Shown piece after piece: positions 55,001 to 56,104 of a DNA stretch of 56,104 nt. Source of the stretch: UBA1858 sp965262455 (lineage in GTDB: Bacteria > Pseudomonadota > Gammaproteobacteria > UBA4575); contig CBDHFH010000009.1 in assembly GCA_965262455.1 (NCBI GenBank), positions 1 to 56,104 of the forward strand. The letters run 5' to 3'. The notes under the pieces were generated by a model. The model searched no databases. It was not told the origin of the DNA and worked only from the letters and a program-made list of their open reading frames with translations. Numbering within the stretch: the first letter of the stretch is position 1; every line of letters starts with the position of its first letter. The position numbers and the translations under genes were made by a program.

Positions 55001-56104
55001 GTTAAACTATAAGTCACCGCATCCCCATCAGCATCACTGGCAAACGCGGTCACGCCAACACTGGCACCCACACTTGCGGATTCACTGACTTCATTACTCG
55101 CTGCATCGGTATCGGTCACTGCCGAGACGGCAAACTCATTGGTGTCGTCGTTAATCGCAATAGTGAATGTTTGTGATGATGTACTGTCATCGGTGGTGGC
55201 CGTGACTTCGATCTGCATGCTTGTCGCATCTTCGAAGTTAAGACCGGATGGGTCTGCGACGGTCACCTCACCTGTGGTCGGATCAATGGCAAACGCGTTG
55301 TTTGGATTGCTTGTTAAACTATAAGTCACCGCATCCCCATCAGCATCACTGGCAAACGCGGTCACGCCAACACTGGCACCCACACTTGCGGATTCACTGA
55401 CTTCATTACTCGCTGCATCGGTATCGGTCACTGCCGAGACGGCAAACTCATTGGTGTCGTCGTTAATCGCAATAGTGAATGTTTGTGATGATGTACTGTC
55501 ATCGGTGGTGGCCGTGACTTCGATCTGCATGCTTGTCGCATCTTCGAAGTTAAGACCGGATGGGTCTGCGACGGTCACCTCACCTGTGGTCGGATCAATG
55601 GCAAACGCGTTGTTTGGATTGCTTGTTAGACTATAAGTCACCGCATCCCCATCAGCATCCGAGGCAAACGCCGTGACGCCGACCGTGGCACCGACACTCG
55701 CGGACTCACTGACTTCATTACTTGCGACATCGGTATCGGTCACTGCACTGACATTAAATTCGTTGCTGTCATCGTTGATCGCAATAGTGAATGTTTGTGA
55801 TGATGTACTGTCATCGGTGGTGGCCGTGACTTCGATCTGCATGCTTGTCGCATCTTCGAAGTTCAAGCCACTAGGATCCGCCACCGTGACTTCACCGGTA
55901 TTAGGGTCAATGGCAAACGCGTTGTTTGGATTACTTGTTAAACTATAAGTCACCGCATCCCCATCAGCATCACTGGCGAAGGCTGTGACGCCTACTGTCG
56001 CTCCAACAGAGGCACTTTCACTGACTTCGTTACTTGCAACATCGGTATCAGTGACAGCACTAACATTAAATTCGTTGCTGTCATCGTTGATGGAGATAGT
56101 AAAC
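52031..56104 (-). repeat. tandem array of 312-bp cadherin-like repeats
   Basis: A fixed marker GATCTGCATG recurs at 52089, 52401, 52713, 53025, 53337, 53649, 53961, 54274, 54586, 54898, 55210, 55522 and 55834: twelve intervals, all 312 except one of 313 after 53961. At least 13 copies, each 104 codons. Two DNA versions of the core (one with CCACTAGGATCC, the other with CCGGATGGGTCT) and at least two linker versions are mixed along the array. The repeats are near-identical, so the copy number may be affected by assembly. Confidence 0.95.
53968..53981. other. lesion forming a perfect inverted repeat inside the adhesin
   Basis: ATGCGATGTCGCAT has 6-bp perfect arms (ATGCGA/TCGCAT) around TG. All 12 other repeat copies read ATGCTTGTCGCAT here, an imperfect palindrome. 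The T to GA change completes the left arm to match the right arm, as in quasi-palindrome-templated mutation. Confidence 0.75.

Larger units (their letters stand above)
49527..56104 (-). pseudogene. giant cadherin-like RTX adhesin, partial and frameshifted
   Basis: Minus-strand gene of more than 2,190 codons; the N-terminus lies beyond 56104. From the N-side it has at least 13 copies of a 104-residue cadherin-like domain (52031-56104), then non-identical cadherin-like domains and a distinct jelly-roll-like insert (about 51500-52000), an RTX region with GGEGNDSLYGNMGDD-type nonapeptides (49735-49920), and a final type I secretion tail. At 53972-53973 T is replaced by GA, shifting the frame so that translation stops at 53938. 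The product would then lack the RTX repeats and secretion signal. The unit before the lesion and the part after it are otherwise intact, so it is one gene in two frames. Confidence 0.88.

Noticed and set aside
52031..56104. Series of plus-strand 61-residue frames repeated every 312 bases
   Set aside because: They are antisense shadows of the cadherin repeats; their regular spacing only mirrors the array.
49735..56104. CRISPR array suggested by regular direct repeats
   Set aside because: The period is 312 bases, coding, with no short-repeat/unique-spacer structure and no cas genes.

Overview
The window reads as chromosomal DNA of a low-GC (about 40% by eye) gammaproteobacterium, probably marine or aquatic. 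The evidence is gene content: DUF2970, SlyX, a Kbp-like BON-LysM protein, a YjgR-type HerA ATPase, nickel superoxide dismutase, an exonuclease/GIY-YIG fusion and a very long cadherin-like RTX adhesin with a type I secretion operon. No rRNA, tRNA, CRISPR array, integrase or insertion sequence was seen, so species cannot be fixed.

Layout. 1-5.5 kb: M48 peptidase, a frameshifted gamma-glutamylcyclotransferase-like gene coupled to DUF2970, a rhodanese gene with three +1 shifts, an MFS transporter, small envelope proteins and cytochrome b561. 5.5-8.1 kb and 11.7-13.4 kb: nitroreductase, pirin, Zn alcohol dehydrogenase, LysR regulator and SDR. The pirin and LysR/SDR promoters share the inverted repeat TTTGCA-N4-TGCAAA, suggesting one regulon. 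8.2-11.7 kb: DUF937, Kbp-like protein, methyltransferase-like protein, then a nickel SOD operon (His-rich membrane peptide, sodN, sodX). 13.5-22.1 kb: several secreted proteins (DUF4174, phosphate-binding-like, Kelch-like, Met-rich repeat, VPLPA-CTERM), a flavin disulfide reductase, and an exonuclease/GIY-YIG gene split by an in-frame TGA.

22.1-24.4 kb is gene-poor for long ORFs but holds a DsbA-like gene and up to four micro-ORFs with strong ribosome-binding sites. 24.5-27.6 kb: TetR regulator with three perfect 15-bp palindromes, DMT-type permease, NAD(P)-binding protein, a duplicated His-rich metal-binding protein, a 5'-truncated gene remnant and DUF4870. 27.8-35.5 kb: an RND efflux operon whose outer membrane component is fused to a periplasmic binding domain, followed by an SBP_bac_3 protein. 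35.6-43.7 kb: housekeeping and stress genes (truncated haemoglobin, SlyX, LemA plus M48 peptidase, glutaredoxin, YjgR) and small ORFs.

43.7-56.1 kb is the adhesin secretion locus, all on the minus strand: the adhesin (N-terminus beyond the window), a 90-residue acidic protein, two ABC exporters with non-canonical and possibly complementary ATPase motifs, and a HlyD-type adaptor. This resembles the four-component RtxB/RtxD/RtxE/TolC arrangement of MARTX toxins, with no outer membrane partner in the cluster. The adhesin frame is broken by a lesion that creates a perfect inverted repeat, as expected from a quasi-palindrome-templated mutation. The most unusual items are this lesion, the paired degenerate ABC exporters, the TolC/binding-protein fusion, the micro-ORF cluster and the two inferred operator sets.
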